A DNA stretch of 64,000 nt from Cyanobium sp. CACIAM 14 (GTDB taxonomy: Bacteria > Cyanobacteriota > Cyanobacteriia > PCC-6307 > Cyanobiaceae): positions 186,001-250,000 of the forward strand of contig JMRP01000001.1 in assembly GCA_000708525.1 (NCBI GenBank). Direction: 5' to 3'. The position numbers and the translations under genes are program-made. Each line of letters starts with the position of its first letter. Positions within the stretch are counted from its first letter, which is position 1. Shown here piece by piece: positions 54,875 through 63,854 of this stretch. A model generated the notes under the pieces. The model searched no databases and was not told where the DNA came from. It saw only the letters and a program-made list of their open reading frames with translations.

Positions 54875-55179
54875 ACCTCCTCGGTGCGGACGCAGACGCG
54901 CCGGACGGGCAACTGCTCGAGGGTGAGTTCGTCTCCCCGCAGGATCACCCGCAGGGATTCGTTCTGATACCGGAGGCCGGGAGCGTCCGACTCCTCCCGG
55001 AACAGGGTGGCGCGGGCGTCGCCGGCGATCAGCGAGGCCTGGGAGGCATTGCGCTCCAGCACCACCGAGAGCCGGTCACTGCAGAGGAATCGCTCCCTCA
55101 GGTCGTAGTTCTCCCACCACGGAGACTGCATCGCCAGCAATGGCAGGAGCCCGAGCGTCAGCAGGGGGACGGCGGCCAT
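54871..55179 (-). CDS. Secreted small hypothetical protein
   Basis: A 102-residue protein with an N-terminal hydrophobic signal-like stretch (MAAVPLLTLGLLPLLAMQSP) and a mature part containing two cysteines (RFLCSDRL, RRVCVRTEEV). I do not recognise it. It sits 12 bases downstream of msrA and is coupled to the small membrane peptide gene, so the three may be one transcript. Confidence 0.55.
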   Translation of the reverse strand: MAAVPLLTLGLLPLLAMQSPWWENYDLRERFLCSDRLSVVLERNASQASLIAGDARATLFREESDAPGLRYQNESLRVILRGDELTLEQLPVRRVCVRTEEV

Positions 55180-55191
55180 GGACGGGGGCGC

Positions 55192-55926
55192 TCAGGCGAT
55201 GGAGATCGGCGCATTGTCGCCGCGAAGGACGCAATGGGGAATCGACCAGTCATAGCTTTCCCACACAACGGGGGGCAGCAGGTAGGTGGCCCCGGGGAAC
55301 GCACCGAGCAGGGCTCCGGTGGGCTGGGCGGAGCAGTAGGGACGGCTGCCGGGTTTCGCCAGGTACTGCTGGTGGTAGGGCTCGGCGAAATGGAAGGATC
55401 TGCCGCTGGCGATCTCCGTGGTGATCCTGCCTCTGCCGGAGGCGGTGAGGGCGTCCTGGTAGGCCTGGCGGCTGGCTTCCGCCTGGGCGAGCAGCTCGGG
55501 ATCGTCGACGAAGATCGCCGAGCGGTACTGGCTGCCCCGGTCGTTGCCCTGCCGGTCCCCCTGGGTGGGGTCGTGGCATTCCCAGAACAGCTTGAGCAGG
55601 TCGGCGAAGGACACCCTGGCGGTGTCCCAGACCACCCGCACCACCTCGGCGTGGCCGGTGCGGCCGCTGCACACCTGCTCGTAGCTGGGGGAAGGCAACT
55701 GACCCCCGGCGTAGCCCACCGCGGTGGTCACCACCCCGGGAAGCCGCCAGAAGCCCTTCTCCGCCCCCCAGAAGCAGCCGCAGCCGAACAGGGCTTCGGC
55801 CTGTCCTTCCTGCAGCGGAGCCGCCAGGGGAGTGCCGAGGACGGCGTGGGTCAGTCCGGCCCGGGCGTCACTGGTTGTCGCCTGGCCGCCTTTGCTACCC
55901 GTGGGGTTGCTGAAGAGTCCGAACAC
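55192..55926 (-). CDS. msrA: Peptide methionine-S-sulfoxide reductase
   Basis: A 244-residue MsrA enzyme that repairs methionine S-sulfoxide. The catalytic motif is FGCGCFWGAEKGFW, with VGYAGG, DTARVSFADLL, and HDPTQGDRQGNDRGSQYRS. The N-terminal 40-45 residues are an extension. Likely thioredoxin-dependent. Confidence 0.94.
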   Translation of the reverse strand: MFGLFSNPTGSKGGQATTSDARAGLTHAVLGTPLAAPLQEGQAEALFGCGCFWGAEKGFWRLPGVVTTAVGYAGGQLPSPSYEQVCSGRTGHAEVVRVVWDTARVSFADLLKLFWECHDPTQGDRQGNDRGSQYRSAIFVDDPELLAQAEASRQAYQDALTASGRGRITTEIASGRSFHFAEPYHQQYLAKPGSRPYCSAQPTGALLGAFPGATYLLPPVVWESYDWSIPHCVLRGDNAPISIA

Positions 55927-55954
55927 CGCTCGTGCCGCGATCAGGCCGGCCAGC

Positions 55955-56233
55955 CTAGGGAGCGCTCTGGCGGTCTGCCTGCGGGACCAGGGCGATGTGG
56001 TTGAGCAGGGTGGTGGTGAAGGCGAACAGCAGGAAGGGGAGCGACAGCACCAGGATCAGGCCCACCCCCACCAGGGCGAACAGGGGCCGGCTGGCTCCCA
56101 TCAGGGCCAGACCCGCCGCCAGGCTCACGAAGATCACCCCCATCCAGATCAGGATCTGCCCGTAGATGTCACCGAAGGTCAGGGTGCAGCGCAGGTTGTA
56201 GGCCTGGCTGGCGGGCGAAGGGGTGGGGGCCAT
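55955..56233 (-). CDS. Small conserved cyanobacterial membrane protein
   Basis: A 92-residue protein with two membrane helices: ILIWMGVIFVSLAAGLALMG and LFALVGVGLILVLSLPFLLF. No known function. The ATG at 56233 is the plausible start; the longer frame is antisense to the downstream ABC transporter. Confidence 0.6.
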   Translation of the reverse strand: MAPTPSPASQAYNLRCTLTFGDIYGQILIWMGVIFVSLAAGLALMGASRPLFALVGVGLILVLSLPFLLFAFTTTLLNHIALVPQADRQSAP

Positions 56234-56397
56234 GGGGACGGCGTGGCAGGCAGCGTTGCAGGCGGTGTCGCCTTGGGTGGCGCGGAAGATGGGGCGGGCT
56301 GCGATGTGCCCACGGCCTTTCCAGCTAAGCCGAGTCTCCGGCGCTGCATCGGCCTGCTCAACATCTGTTGAGGCTGTCCCTGCCGTGGCAGCGAAGC

Positions 56398-58146
56398 TCA
56401 GACCGCCTGGAGCTGGCGGGCGGCCTCCTCCCGATCCCAGAGACGTCTGTAGGTGCCCTCCTGCTGCAGCAGCTCGCTGTGGTGGCCCTCCTGTACCAGT
56501 CGGCCCCCCTCGAGCACCAGGATCCTGTCGCAGGCTGCCGCCGCGGAGAGCTGGTGGCTGATCATCAGCACGGTGCGTCGCTGCTCCTCCCGCACCGAGC
56601 GGAGAATGCCGGCGGCGGTGGTGTTGTCCACGCTGGCCAGGGCATCGTCGAGCACCAGCAGCGGGGCCTCCACCAGGAGCGCGCGACCGAGGGCCGTGCG
56701 TTGGCGCTGGCCGCCGCTGAGGGTGATGCCCCGCTCCCCCACCAGGGTGCGATAGCCGTCGGGGAACCCCTTGATGTCGCCCTCCAGCCTGGCCTGGCGG
56801 GCGGCGGTCCGGACCCGCTCCATGGCGGCGTCGGGATCGCCGTAGCGGAGGTTGTCGGCCAGGGTGGCGGTGAACAGGTAGCCCTCCTGGGGCACCAGGG
56901 AAACCTGACGACGCAGATCGGGGAGGCGCATCCTCGTCACGTCCACGCCGTCGAGGAACAGCTGCCCCGGCGGAACCTCCACCATCCGGCCCAGGGCCCG
57001 GGCGAGGGTGGTCTTGCCGCAACCCACCGGTCCCACCACCGCCACCAGCTCGCCGGGGTGGAGCTCGAAGCTGAGATCCACCAGGGCGGGACGTTCCGCC
57101 CCGGGGTAGCGCACCGTCAGCCCACGGGCTTCCACGGCCCCCAGGGCAGGCTTGCCGGGAGGCAGAGGGTGGGCGGGAGAGACGATGGCGGGGCGCTGGG
57201 CCAGCAGGCTCTCCACCCGCTCCAGGCTGACCTGGCCGGTCTGGAAGGTGTTGAGGGTGAAGCCCAGCAGCGCCGTGGGGAAGACGAGCCGCTCCACGAA
57301 GAGGATCAGGGCCACCAGATCGCCGATGCTCAGCCGTCCGCTCTCCAGCTGACCGCTGCCGAGGGCCAGCAGCAGCAGCAGGCTGAGGGAGGCGATTCCC
57401 TCCAGCAGCGGAAACAGGGTGCTGCGGGTGCGGGCGAGGGAGAGCTGGGCGTCGAGGTAGACCCGGTTGAGCTCGTCGAATGCCTTTTCCTCGTTGGCTT
57501 CCTGGCCGTAGATCTTGATGGCGCCGATGCCGCAGAGGTCTTCCTGCACCAGGTCGCTGAGCTCGGCCAGCGCCTCCTGCTGCCGGCGTTGCTGCTTCAT
57601 CATGCGGCCGCCGAACAGACGCACCACCATCAGCATGCCAGGGTAGAGGGACACCGCCGCCAGGCTGAGCCAGGGGTTGATCGCCAGCATCGGCGGCAGG
57701 GTCAGGGCGTAGGCCAGAACGGTGTTGGTGAGACTCAGCAGGGCGAAGCCCAGCAGCCGGCGGATGTTCTCCACATCACTGGTGGCGCGGCTGATCACCT
57801 CGCCGCTGCCGGTGGTCTGGACCCAGCCCGGGTCCTGGGTGAGCACATGGGCGAAGATCCGCTCCTTGAGGCTCGCCTCCACCTGGCGCCCCACCCCGAA
57901 CACCAGCATCCGCGACCAGAGCCGGCTCAGGCCCATCACCGTCGCCATCAGGACGATCAGGCCGGACACCCCGAGCACGTCCCCCAGCACGAACCCCGGC
58001 TTGAGGTCGTTGATCGCCTGCCGCACCACCAGAGGGATGGCCACGCCGAGCAGGTTCACCACCACCAGGGCGCCGGCGCCCAGCAGCACCGTGCGTCGGT
58101 GGGGCCGGAGGTAGCGCCCGATCAGATCCAGCCGCAGGGCGCTCAT
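56398..58146 (-). CDS. ABC exporter, fused membrane and ATPase domains
   Basis: A 582-residue half-transporter of the MsbA/MdlB type with six membrane helices and an ATPase with Walker A VGPVGCGKTTLA, signature LSGGQRQRTALG and Walker B LLVLDDALASVDN. The catalytic glutamate after Walker B is aspartate (D-D-A-L), as in the degenerate half of heterodimeric exporters such as the BmrC/YheI group. A second subunit may therefore exist elsewhere. The substrate is unknown. Confidence 0.92.
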   Translation of the reverse strand: MSALRLDLIGRYLRPHRRTVLLGAGALVVVNLLGVAIPLVVRQAINDLKPGFVLGDVLGVSGLIVLMATVMGLSRLWSRMLVFGVGRQVEASLKERIFAHVLTQDPGWVQTTGSGEVISRATSDVENIRRLLGFALLSLTNTVLAYALTLPPMLAINPWLSLAAVSLYPGMLMVVRLFGGRMMKQQRRQQEALAELSDLVQEDLCGIGAIKIYGQEANEEKAFDELNRVYLDAQLSLARTRSTLFPLLEGIASLSLLLLLALGSGQLESGRLSIGDLVALILFVERLVFPTALLGFTLNTFQTGQVSLERVESLLAQRPAIVSPAHPLPPGKPALGAVEARGLTVRYPGAERPALVDLSFELHPGELVAVVGPVGCGKTTLARALGRMVEVPPGQLFLDGVDVTRMRLPDLRRQVSLVPQEGYLFTATLADNLRYGDPDAAMERVRTAARQARLEGDIKGFPDGYRTLVGERGITLSGGQRQRTALGRALLVEAPLLVLDDALASVDNTTAAGILRSVREEQRRTVLMISHQLSAAAACDRILVLEGGRLVQEGHHSELLQQEGTYRRLWDREEAARQLQAV

Positions 58147-58212
58147 GCCGGGGATTGGCCGCAGGGGCTCCTAACCTAGGCAGCGCTGCTCAGGGCCCAT
58201 GGGCCTTCCCCC

Positions 58213-58521
58213 ATGGACGAACAGAACCACCCTCTCCATGCCATCGACCGGGAGACGGTCGACAGACTCCTCGCCGTGGAACGGCCCCTGGATGAACACC
58301 TGGTGGATGTGGCGCGGCTGCGGATGCGGTATCTGGGCTTCCCTGGAGCCGATGACATCCGCGACGACCTGGAGCGGCTCCTGAGGCTCTGGGATCTCGA
58401 CCCGGAGCGCCTCCACGAGCGCACCCGGGCCATCTGGGCGGCGGGTTTCCGGCCCGGTCGCCACGGCGTGCCCGAAGCGGTGGGATCGGGATTCGACACC
58501 GCCTCCGACGAAGGAACCTGA
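58213..58521 (+). CDS. DUF3288 family protein
   Basis: A 102-residue protein resembling the cyanobacterial DUF3288 family: HPLHAIDRETVDRLLAVERP, LVDVARLRMRYLGFPGADDI, RDDLERLLRLWDL. It is soluble and helical, of unknown function. It is divergent from the ABC transporter gene. Confidence 0.8.
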   Translation: MDEQNHPLHAIDRETVDRLLAVERPLDEHLVDVARLRMRYLGFPGADDIRDDLERLLRLWDLDPERLHERTRAIWAAGFRPGRHGVPEAVGSGFDTASDEGT

Positions 58522-58609
58522 AGCAGCCCGCTTGGACTAACCGTCGCGTCAGCGGCGTGTCCTTCTGAGCGGCGTGCGCTTCGCCTGTGACGGCGCCCTG
58601 TTGGTCAGA

Positions 58610-58681
58610 ATCCCCCTCTTCGGGGGATAGTAGGAAGGTCCCCATCACCCGGCCCGGTGTGCTCTGCACCCGGGCTTTTTT
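58610..58681 (+). terminator. Two hairpins ending in a T run
   Basis: A first hairpin (58610-58628, ATCCCCC/GGGGGAT with a TCTTC loop) is followed by a second with a GCCCGG-GTGC stem (58652-58675, with one bulge) and TTTTTT (58676-58681). The second is a textbook intrinsic terminator for the DUF3288 transcript. The intervening 65-100 bases could also be a small RNA or a leader of trpD; no Trp-codon leader peptide is seen. Confidence 0.75.
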
Positions 58682-58746
58682 CTTGGCGCCCTTCTACCCG
58701 TTCCGGGCTCCCCTCTAGCTTTCCCGGATCGGTTCAGCTTCCGGTG

Positions 58747-59790
58747 ATGAACGCGCCCCCAGCCTGGCCCCTGCTGCTGGAGCAGCTGCTGAGCGGAGTG
58801 GATCTGCGGGCCGAACAGGCCGAGGCCCTGATGCGGGGCTGGCTGGCCTCCGCCATCGAGCCGGTGCTCACCGGTGCCCTGCTCGCGGCTCTGCGGGCCA
58901 AGGGAACCACCGGTGAGGAACTGGCGGCCATGGCCGCGGTGCTGCGGGAAGCCTGCTCCCTGCCGGAGGGAGCGCGACCGGCGCTGGAGCTGATCGACAC
59001 CTGCGGCACCGGCGGGGCCGGCGCGGACAGCTTCAACATCTCCACCGCCGTGGCCTTCACCGCCGCCGCCTGCGGCGCCCATGTGGCCAAGCACGGCAAC
59101 CGCAGCGCCAGCGGCCGGGTGGGATCGGCCGACGTGCTCGAGGCTCTCGGTCTCAGGCTGGATGCCCCTCCGGAGCGGGTGGTGGAGGCCCTCTCTCACG
59201 CCGGGGTGACCTTTCTGTTCGCCCCGGGCTGGCATCCGTCCCTGGTGGGGCTGGCACCGCTGCGCCGGACCCTCGGGGTGCGCACCGTCTTCAACCTGCT
59301 GGGCCCGCTCGTCAATCCCCTGATCCCCCAGGCGCAGGTGCTCGGCGTGGCCCGTCCCGATCTGCTCGATCCCATGGCCGACGCCCTGCGGCGCCTCGGG
59401 CAGCGGCGGGCGGTCGTGGTCCACGGCCATGGCGGGCTGGATGAGGCCACGCTTTCCGGTCCCAGCGAGCTGCGCCTGCTGGAGCACGGCGAAGTGCGCA
59501 GCGAGCGGCTGGACCCGCGGGAACTGGGGCTGGCGGAAGCGGATCTCGACGCCCTCAGGGGCGGGGATGTGGCCGTCAACCGTTCCATCCTCGAAGCGGT
59601 TCTGCAGGGGCGAGGCACCCGGGCCCAGGCCGACGTCGTGGCCCTCAACACGGCTCTAGTGCTCTGGGCGGCGGGGCTGGCCGATTCGATCGCTGGTGCG
59701 CTGCCGCGAGCCCGCCGGGCCCTGGAGGATGGCAGCGCCTGGGCCAGGGTGGAAGCCCTGCGGGACGCCCTGGCGGGGTCTGAAGGATGA
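58747..59790 (+). CDS. trpD: Anthranilate phosphoribosyltransferase
   Basis: A 347-residue enzyme of tryptophan synthesis. The PRPP loop is [17 protein letters not shown], followed by [18 protein letters not shown] and [10 protein letters not shown]. The ATG at 58747 is preferred. It overlaps carA by 4 bases, so the two genes are translated together. Confidence 0.94.
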   Translation: MNAPPAWPLLLEQLLSGVDLRAEQAEALMRGWLASAIEPVLTGALLAALRAKGTTGEELAAMAAVLREACSLPEGARPALELIDTCGTGGAGADSFNISTAVAFTAAACGAHVAKHGNRSASGRVGSADVLEALGLRLDAPPERVVEALSHAGVTFLFAPGWHPSLVGLAPLRRTLGVRTVFNLLGPLVNPLIPQAQVLGVARPDLLDPMADALRRLGQRRAVVVHGHGGLDEATLSGPSELRLLEHGEVRSERLDPRELGLAEADLDALRGGDVAVNRSILEAVLQGRGTRAQADVVALNTALVLWAAGLADSIAGALPRARRALEDGSAWARVEALRDALAGSEG

Positions 59791-60995
59791 TCGGGGTTCC
59801 TGCCGGCATGACCCTGCCCGATCCCGCCATCACCGCCCAGAGCCTCACCCCGGCGCCCGGAACCGGTCACGCGGACGCCGCCCTGCTGGTGCTGGCCGAC
59901 GGCACCGTTCTGCGGGGCCAGGCCTGCGGAGCCCGGGGAAGCGTCTGCGGGGAGGTGGTCTTCAACACCGGCATGACGGGCTATCAGGAGGTGCTCACGG
60001 ATCCGAGCTATGCCGGTCAGCTGATCACCTTCACCTACCCGGAACTCGGCAACACCGGTGTCAACGGTCAGGATCTGGAGGCGGATCGCCCCCACGCCCG
60101 GGGCCTGATCTCCCGTCAGCTCGCCCCCCGCGCCAGCAGCTGGCGCGCCGAGGAGGATCTCGATCCCTGGCTGGCCCGCCATGGAGTGGTGGGCATCGTC
60201 GGCGTCGACACCCGTGCCCTGGTGCGTCACCTGCGCGAGGGCGGCGCCATCAACGGCGCCATCGCCAGTGACGGCACGTCCGCGGCCGCGCTCCTCGAGC
60301 GGGTCAGGGCCACCCCTGCCATGGATGGCCTGAATCTCGCGGCCCAGGTCAGCACCCGCGAGCCGTACCACTGGAGCCGGCCCTGCGCCGCTGGCTTCGA
60401 TGCCCGGCTTCAACCCCGCCCCGAGCCTCCCTTTCGCGTGGTGGCGATCGATTTCGGCATCAAGCGCGCCATCCTCGAGCGGCTGGTGGCCCATGGCTGC
60501 GACGTCACCGTCCTGCCTGCCACGGCCACGCTGGAGCAGGTGCTGGAGCAGCGGCCGGAGGGCGTGTTCCTCTCCAACGGGCCGGGGGATCCAGCCGCGG
60601 TGACCGAGGGCATCACGCTGGCCAGGGGGCTGCTCGAGCAGTCCGATCTGCCGGTCTTCGGCATCTGCCTGGGGCATCAGATCCTGGGTCTGGCCCTGGG
60701 GGGGCGCAGCTTCAAGCTGGCCTATGGCCATCGCGGTCTCAACCATCCCTGCGGCTCGCCGGGATCGGTGGAGATCACCAGTCAGAACCATGGCTTCGCG
60801 ATCGACGCCGCCTCTCTTCCCGCCGACCGCGTGCGGATCACCCACCGCAACCTCAACGACCGCACCGTGGCAGCCCTGGCCCTGAGGGATCAGCCGGTCT
60901 TCGGGGTCCAGTACCACCCCGAGGCCAGCCCCGGACCCCATGACGCCGACCATCATTTCGCCCGGTTCGTGGCGCTGATGCGGCAACGCCGCTGA
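59787..60995 (+). CDS. carA: Carbamoyl-phosphate synthase small subunit
   Basis: A 402-residue glutamine amidotransferase subunit that supplies ammonia for carbamoyl phosphate. The N-terminal domain has [20 protein letters not shown]; the amidotransferase has Cys in [16 protein letters not shown] and His/Glu in YHPEASPG. The overlap with trpD is the same as in other picocyanobacteria. Confidence 0.95.
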   Translation: MIGVPAGMTLPDPAITAQSLTPAPGTGHADAALLVLADGTVLRGQACGARGSVCGEVVFNTGMTGYQEVLTDPSYAGQLITFTYPELGNTGVNGQDLEADRPHARGLISRQLAPRASSWRAEEDLDPWLARHGVVGIVGVDTRALVRHLREGGAINGAIASDGTSAAALLERVRATPAMDGLNLAAQVSTREPYHWSRPCAAGFDARLQPRPEPPFRVVAIDFGIKRAILERLVAHGCDVTVLPATATLEQVLEQRPEGVFLSNGPGDPAAVTEGITLARGLLEQSDLPVFGICLGHQILGLALGGRSFKLAYGHRGLNHPCGSPGSVEITSQNHGFAIDAASLPADRVRITHRNLNDRTVAALALRDQPVFGVQYHPEASPGPHDADHHFARFVALMRQRR

Positions 60996-61079
60996 ATTCC
61001 GCACGTTTCGTTGCGGATTCCTGAATCGGGATCCGGGTCTCTACACTTCGGGCCGTCAACACGACCGGGGGCAGAGGCC

Positions 61080-61448
61080 ATCACCGACCTGCAGCGACTG
61101 ACCGTCTCCCTGAGAGGGGGCTGCGAACGGCAGGAGCAGTGCCTGCTGTTCGGGTTCACAGGCCAACTCGACGCCTACTCCGACAAGCAGTTCACCGATT
61201 TCGTCAGCGACCACGCCCAGGGCGAGAGCCTTCCCGTCGTGATCGACCTCAGTCGCATCGATTTCATCGACTCCTCCGGTCTCGGTGCTCTGGTCCAGCT
61301 GGCCAAGCAGTTCAACGAAAGCTCCCGTCAGTTCCTCGTGGTCGGCAACGCCCGCGTCGTCCAGACCGTCAAGCTGGTGCGCCTGGAGTCCTTCCTGCAC
61401 CTGCAGCCCGATCTGGAGTCCGCCCTTGGCAGCCTCGCCACCGCCTGA
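61080..61448 (+). CDS. STAS domain protein (anti-sigma-factor antagonist-like)
   Basis: A protein of about 122 residues, one STAS domain: TDLQRLTVSLRGG, FTGQLDAYSDKQF and the phosphorylation loop IDFIDSSGLGALV. No ATG, GTG or TTG lies close before the domain; ATC at 61080, after AGAGG, is the best-placed codon, and a TTG at 61011 is the only standard alternative. A TACACT box at 61042-61047 would leave the TTG upstream of transcription start. Candidate partner for the PP2C phosphatase and RsbW-like kinase. Confidence 0.75.
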   Translation: MTDLQRLTVSLRGGCERQEQCLLFGFTGQLDAYSDKQFTDFVSDHAQGESLPVVIDLSRIDFIDSSGLGALVQLAKQFNESSRQFLVVGNARVVQTVKLVRLESFLHLQPDLESALGSLATA

Positions 61449-61464
61449 GGGCCCTGGCTGCTGG

Positions 61465-61872
61465 CTGGCTTCTCTTCCCGCGCAGGCCTCCGGCAGGCCC
61501 CTGGCCACCGCCCAGCTCGCCTGGCTCGGCGACGCGGTCTGGGAACTGCATCAGCGTCTGCGTCAGTGCCAGACGCCCGGCCGGGCCGCCGATCTCCATC
61601 GGGCGGTGGTGGCGGAGGTGCAGGCCGAAGCGCAGGCCCAGGCCCTGCGGCGTCTGGAACCCCTGCTGCGTGAGGAGGAGCGTCGCCTGGTCCTGAGGGG
61701 CCGCAACCAGGCCGGTCGCGGACCCCGCCGGGGCTCCTCGGCCGCCTATGGGCAGGCCACGGGGTTTGAGACGATGCTGGGATGGCTCTTTCTGCAGAAC
61801 CCCAGACGGCTGGCTGAGCTGCTGGACCATCTCGAGAAGACCGAACCCTGTCCCCCGTCCGCCAGCCCATGA
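61465..61872 (+). CDS. mrnC: Mini-ribonuclease III-like protein
   Basis: A protein of about 135 residues with TAQLAWLGDAVWELHQRLR, LVLRGRNQAGRGPRRG and TGFETMLGWLFLQNP. It is the catalytic part of RNase III without a dsRNA-binding domain; MrnC acts in 23S rRNA maturation. No ATG, GTG or TTG is in frame between the STAS stop and the domain; a CTG at 61465 is the nearest candidate, with a GTG at 61285 inside the STAS gene as alternative. The stop overlaps the rRNA methyltransferase start by 4 bases. Confidence 0.75.
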   Translation: MASLPAQASGRPLATAQLAWLGDAVWELHQRLRQCQTPGRAADLHRAVVAEVQAEAQAQALRRLEPLLREEERRLVLRGRNQAGRGPRRGSSAAYGQATGFETMLGWLFLQNPRRLAELLDHLEKTEPCPPSASP

Positions 61873-63512
61873 GCCCCTCCCCCGACCGCCGCAGCGACCG
61901 TCGCTCCGACCGCCGCTTCGACCGCGGTCCCGATCGCCGTCCCCAGCCCGGGTCCGCCGGCCCCTCCTTCCGACCCGGTGCCGGAGGCGGGAGCCGTCCG
62001 GGCAGCCGCGGATCCGCCGCCGCCCGCCCCCGCCGTCCCGGCGGGACCTACGGGCGGGAGAAGCCTGCCTACGACCGCGACGAGCGCCGCGGCGAGCGGC
62101 CGGGCGTCAATCCCTACGGGCGGCGTTCCTACCAAGGCCGTCCCGATGCGGACGGCCCCTCACCCTGGCGTGATGGCGAGGGCCGGCAGGCGGGCGAGCG
62201 CCGAGGCGGAGACCGTTTTCCGGCGCCACGTCCCTCCTTCGGCCGTCCCGGCACGGGTGCCCCGCGCCCCGGCAGCGGCCGCCCGACGGCGACCCGGCCC
62301 GGTGGCGCCCGGCGCGGCCCCGCGCCCTTCCGGGAGTCGGACCGCGGGCCCCGCTTCCTTCAGGGCCGCAGATCTCCGGACGGGCCGGCTCCCGCCGGGT
62401 CGGCCACGGACGTCCGGGCTGAGGGCGACGTCTTCGCCGCCGCTGCTCCCAGCGACCTGATCTGGGGTCGTCACTCCTGCCAGGCGACGCTCGAGAGCGG
62501 TCGCCCGATCCATCGGGTGTGGTGCACTCCCGAGATGCGCTTCAGTCCACGGTTCCTGCAGTTGCTGCGCGAAGCGAAGGCCTCCGGCGTCCTCGTGGAG
62601 GAGGTCACCTGGGCCCGCCTGGGGCAGATCAGCGGCGGCGCCGTCCATCAGGGAATCGTGCTGCAACCCGCCGCCGCCGAGACCCTCGATCTGGCAAGCC
62701 TGATCGAAGGTTGCCGCGAGATCGGCGAGGCGCCCCTGCTGATCGCCGTGGATGGCCTCACCGATCCCCAGAATCTCGGCGCGATCGTGCGCAGCGCCGA
62801 GGCCCTCGGCGCCCATGGCATGGTGCTGCCCCAGCGGCGCAATGCCGGACTCACCGGTTCTGTGGCGAAGGTGGCCGCCGGAGCCCTCGAGCACCTGCCG
62901 GTGGCCCGGGTGGTGAATCTCAACCGGTCGCTCGAGGCCCTCAAGCAGGAGGGCTACCGGGTGGTGGGCCTGGCCGAGGAGGGCACGGTGAGCCTGGAGG
63001 AGGCGGATCTGGAGGGCCCCCTGGTGGTGGTGACCGGCTCCGAGGGGGATGGTCTCTCCCTGCTCACCCGCCGCTCCTGTGACCAGCTGGTGCGCATTCC
63101 CCTGCGGGGGGCCACCCCCAGCCTGAACGCCTCGGTGGCCACCGCCCTGCTGCTCTACGAAGTGGCGCGCCGCGGCTGGATGCGGGGGCTGCGGGGCGCC
63201 GCCCCGGCGCCCAGGATCGTGCGCCCTTCGATGCCCGCCCCACCCGATCCCTACCCGGAGGACGCCGAGACCGCCGCTGCGGTACCGCCGATGGAGGCGG
63301 AGCCGGCTGCGGCAGCGGCGATGGCCCCGGAGCCGCAGCCCGCTGACGCCGCCGAAGCCGAGCGGCCCGAAGTGCAGCCGCCTCCGTCCGAACCGGCCCC
63401 TCCTCAGGCGGTGGCACCCGCAGGCGAGGAGCCTGCGTCTCCGGCAACCGGCGAGCCGCTGCCCTATTCCTTCGCTCCTCCCGCCGGTTTCGATGGCGAC
63501 ATCCGCCTCTGA
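61869..63512 (+). CDS. rlmB: TrmH-family 23S rRNA 2'-O-methyltransferase (RlmB-like) with disordered tails
   Basis: A 547-residue SPOUT methyltransferase. Residues 1 to about 195 are an Arg/Gly/Pro-rich, probably disordered RNA-binding tail. A substrate-binding domain (DLIWGRHSCQATLESGRP) and the knotted domain follow (DPQNLGAIVRSAEALGAHG, VVTGSEGDGLSLLTR, SLNASVATALLLYE). The last 120 residues are a Pro/Ala/Glu tail. The core enzyme methylates G2251 of 23S rRNA. Tail length is unusual. It is coupled with mrnC, fitting rRNA maturation. Confidence 0.9.
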   Translation: MSPSPDRRSDRRSDRRFDRGPDRRPQPGSAGPSFRPGAGGGSRPGSRGSAAARPRRPGGTYGREKPAYDRDERRGERPGVNPYGRRSYQGRPDADGPSPWRDGEGRQAGERRGGDRFPAPRPSFGRPGTGAPRPGSGRPTATRPGGARRGPAPFRESDRGPRFLQGRRSPDGPAPAGSATDVRAEGDVFAAAAPSDLIWGRHSCQATLESGRPIHRVWCTPEMRFSPRFLQLLREAKASGVLVEEVTWARLGQISGGAVHQGIVLQPAAAETLDLASLIEGCREIGEAPLLIAVDGLTDPQNLGAIVRSAEALGAHGMVLPQRRNAGLTGSVAKVAAGALEHLPVARVVNLNRSLEALKQEGYRVVGLAEEGTVSLEEADLEGPLVVVTGSEGDGLSLLTRRSCDQLVRIPLRGATPSLNASVATALLLYEVARRGWMRGLRGAAPAPRIVRPSMPAPPDPYPEDAETAAAVPPMEAEPAAAAAMAPEPQPADAAEAERPEVQPPPSEPAPPQAVAPAGEEPASPATGEPLPYSFAPPAGFDGDIRL

Positions 63513-63572
63513 GGCCCGCGGCGACAGGGTGCCGATGGCCCCTCAGAATGGCCTCTTCGCCGCTCCCGCCCC

Positions 63573-63824
63573 ATGAATCCCCTGCTCTGGTCCGCGCGCG
63601 GCATCGCCAATGCGTTGGGCCTGGCCTGGTGGGCGCGTGTGGAGACCCGTTCCCCGGATGCTGTCTACTGGTTCGGCCCGTTCGTGCGGCGTCGCACCCT
63701 GGAGGCGGCCCTGCCGGCCTTTCTCGACGATCTGCGCGGCGAATCCCCGGCCTCCCTCGAGCACCACTGTCTGCGCACCCGACGGGGGGAGCCGCTCACC
63801 GAAGCCCCCGATCTGGCCGACTGA
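63573..63824 (+). CDS. DUF1816 family protein
   Basis: An 83-residue protein: NALGLAWWARVETRSPDAVY, YWFGPFVRRRTLEAALPAFL, with a short acidic tail. It matches the cyanobacterial DUF1816 family, sometimes linked to phycobilisome proteins; function unknown. Confidence 0.85.
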   Translation: MNPLLWSARGIANALGLAWWARVETRSPDAVYWFGPFVRRRTLEAALPAFLDDLRGESPASLEHHCLRTRRGEPLTEAPDLAD

Positions 63825-63854
63825 TAGCGTCCAACACAGCTGGCAAGCGGTTGG

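Noticed and set aside
56368-58179. 603-codon plus-strand frame
   Set aside because: It is antisense to the ABC exporter; His/Gln/Gly-rich without domains.
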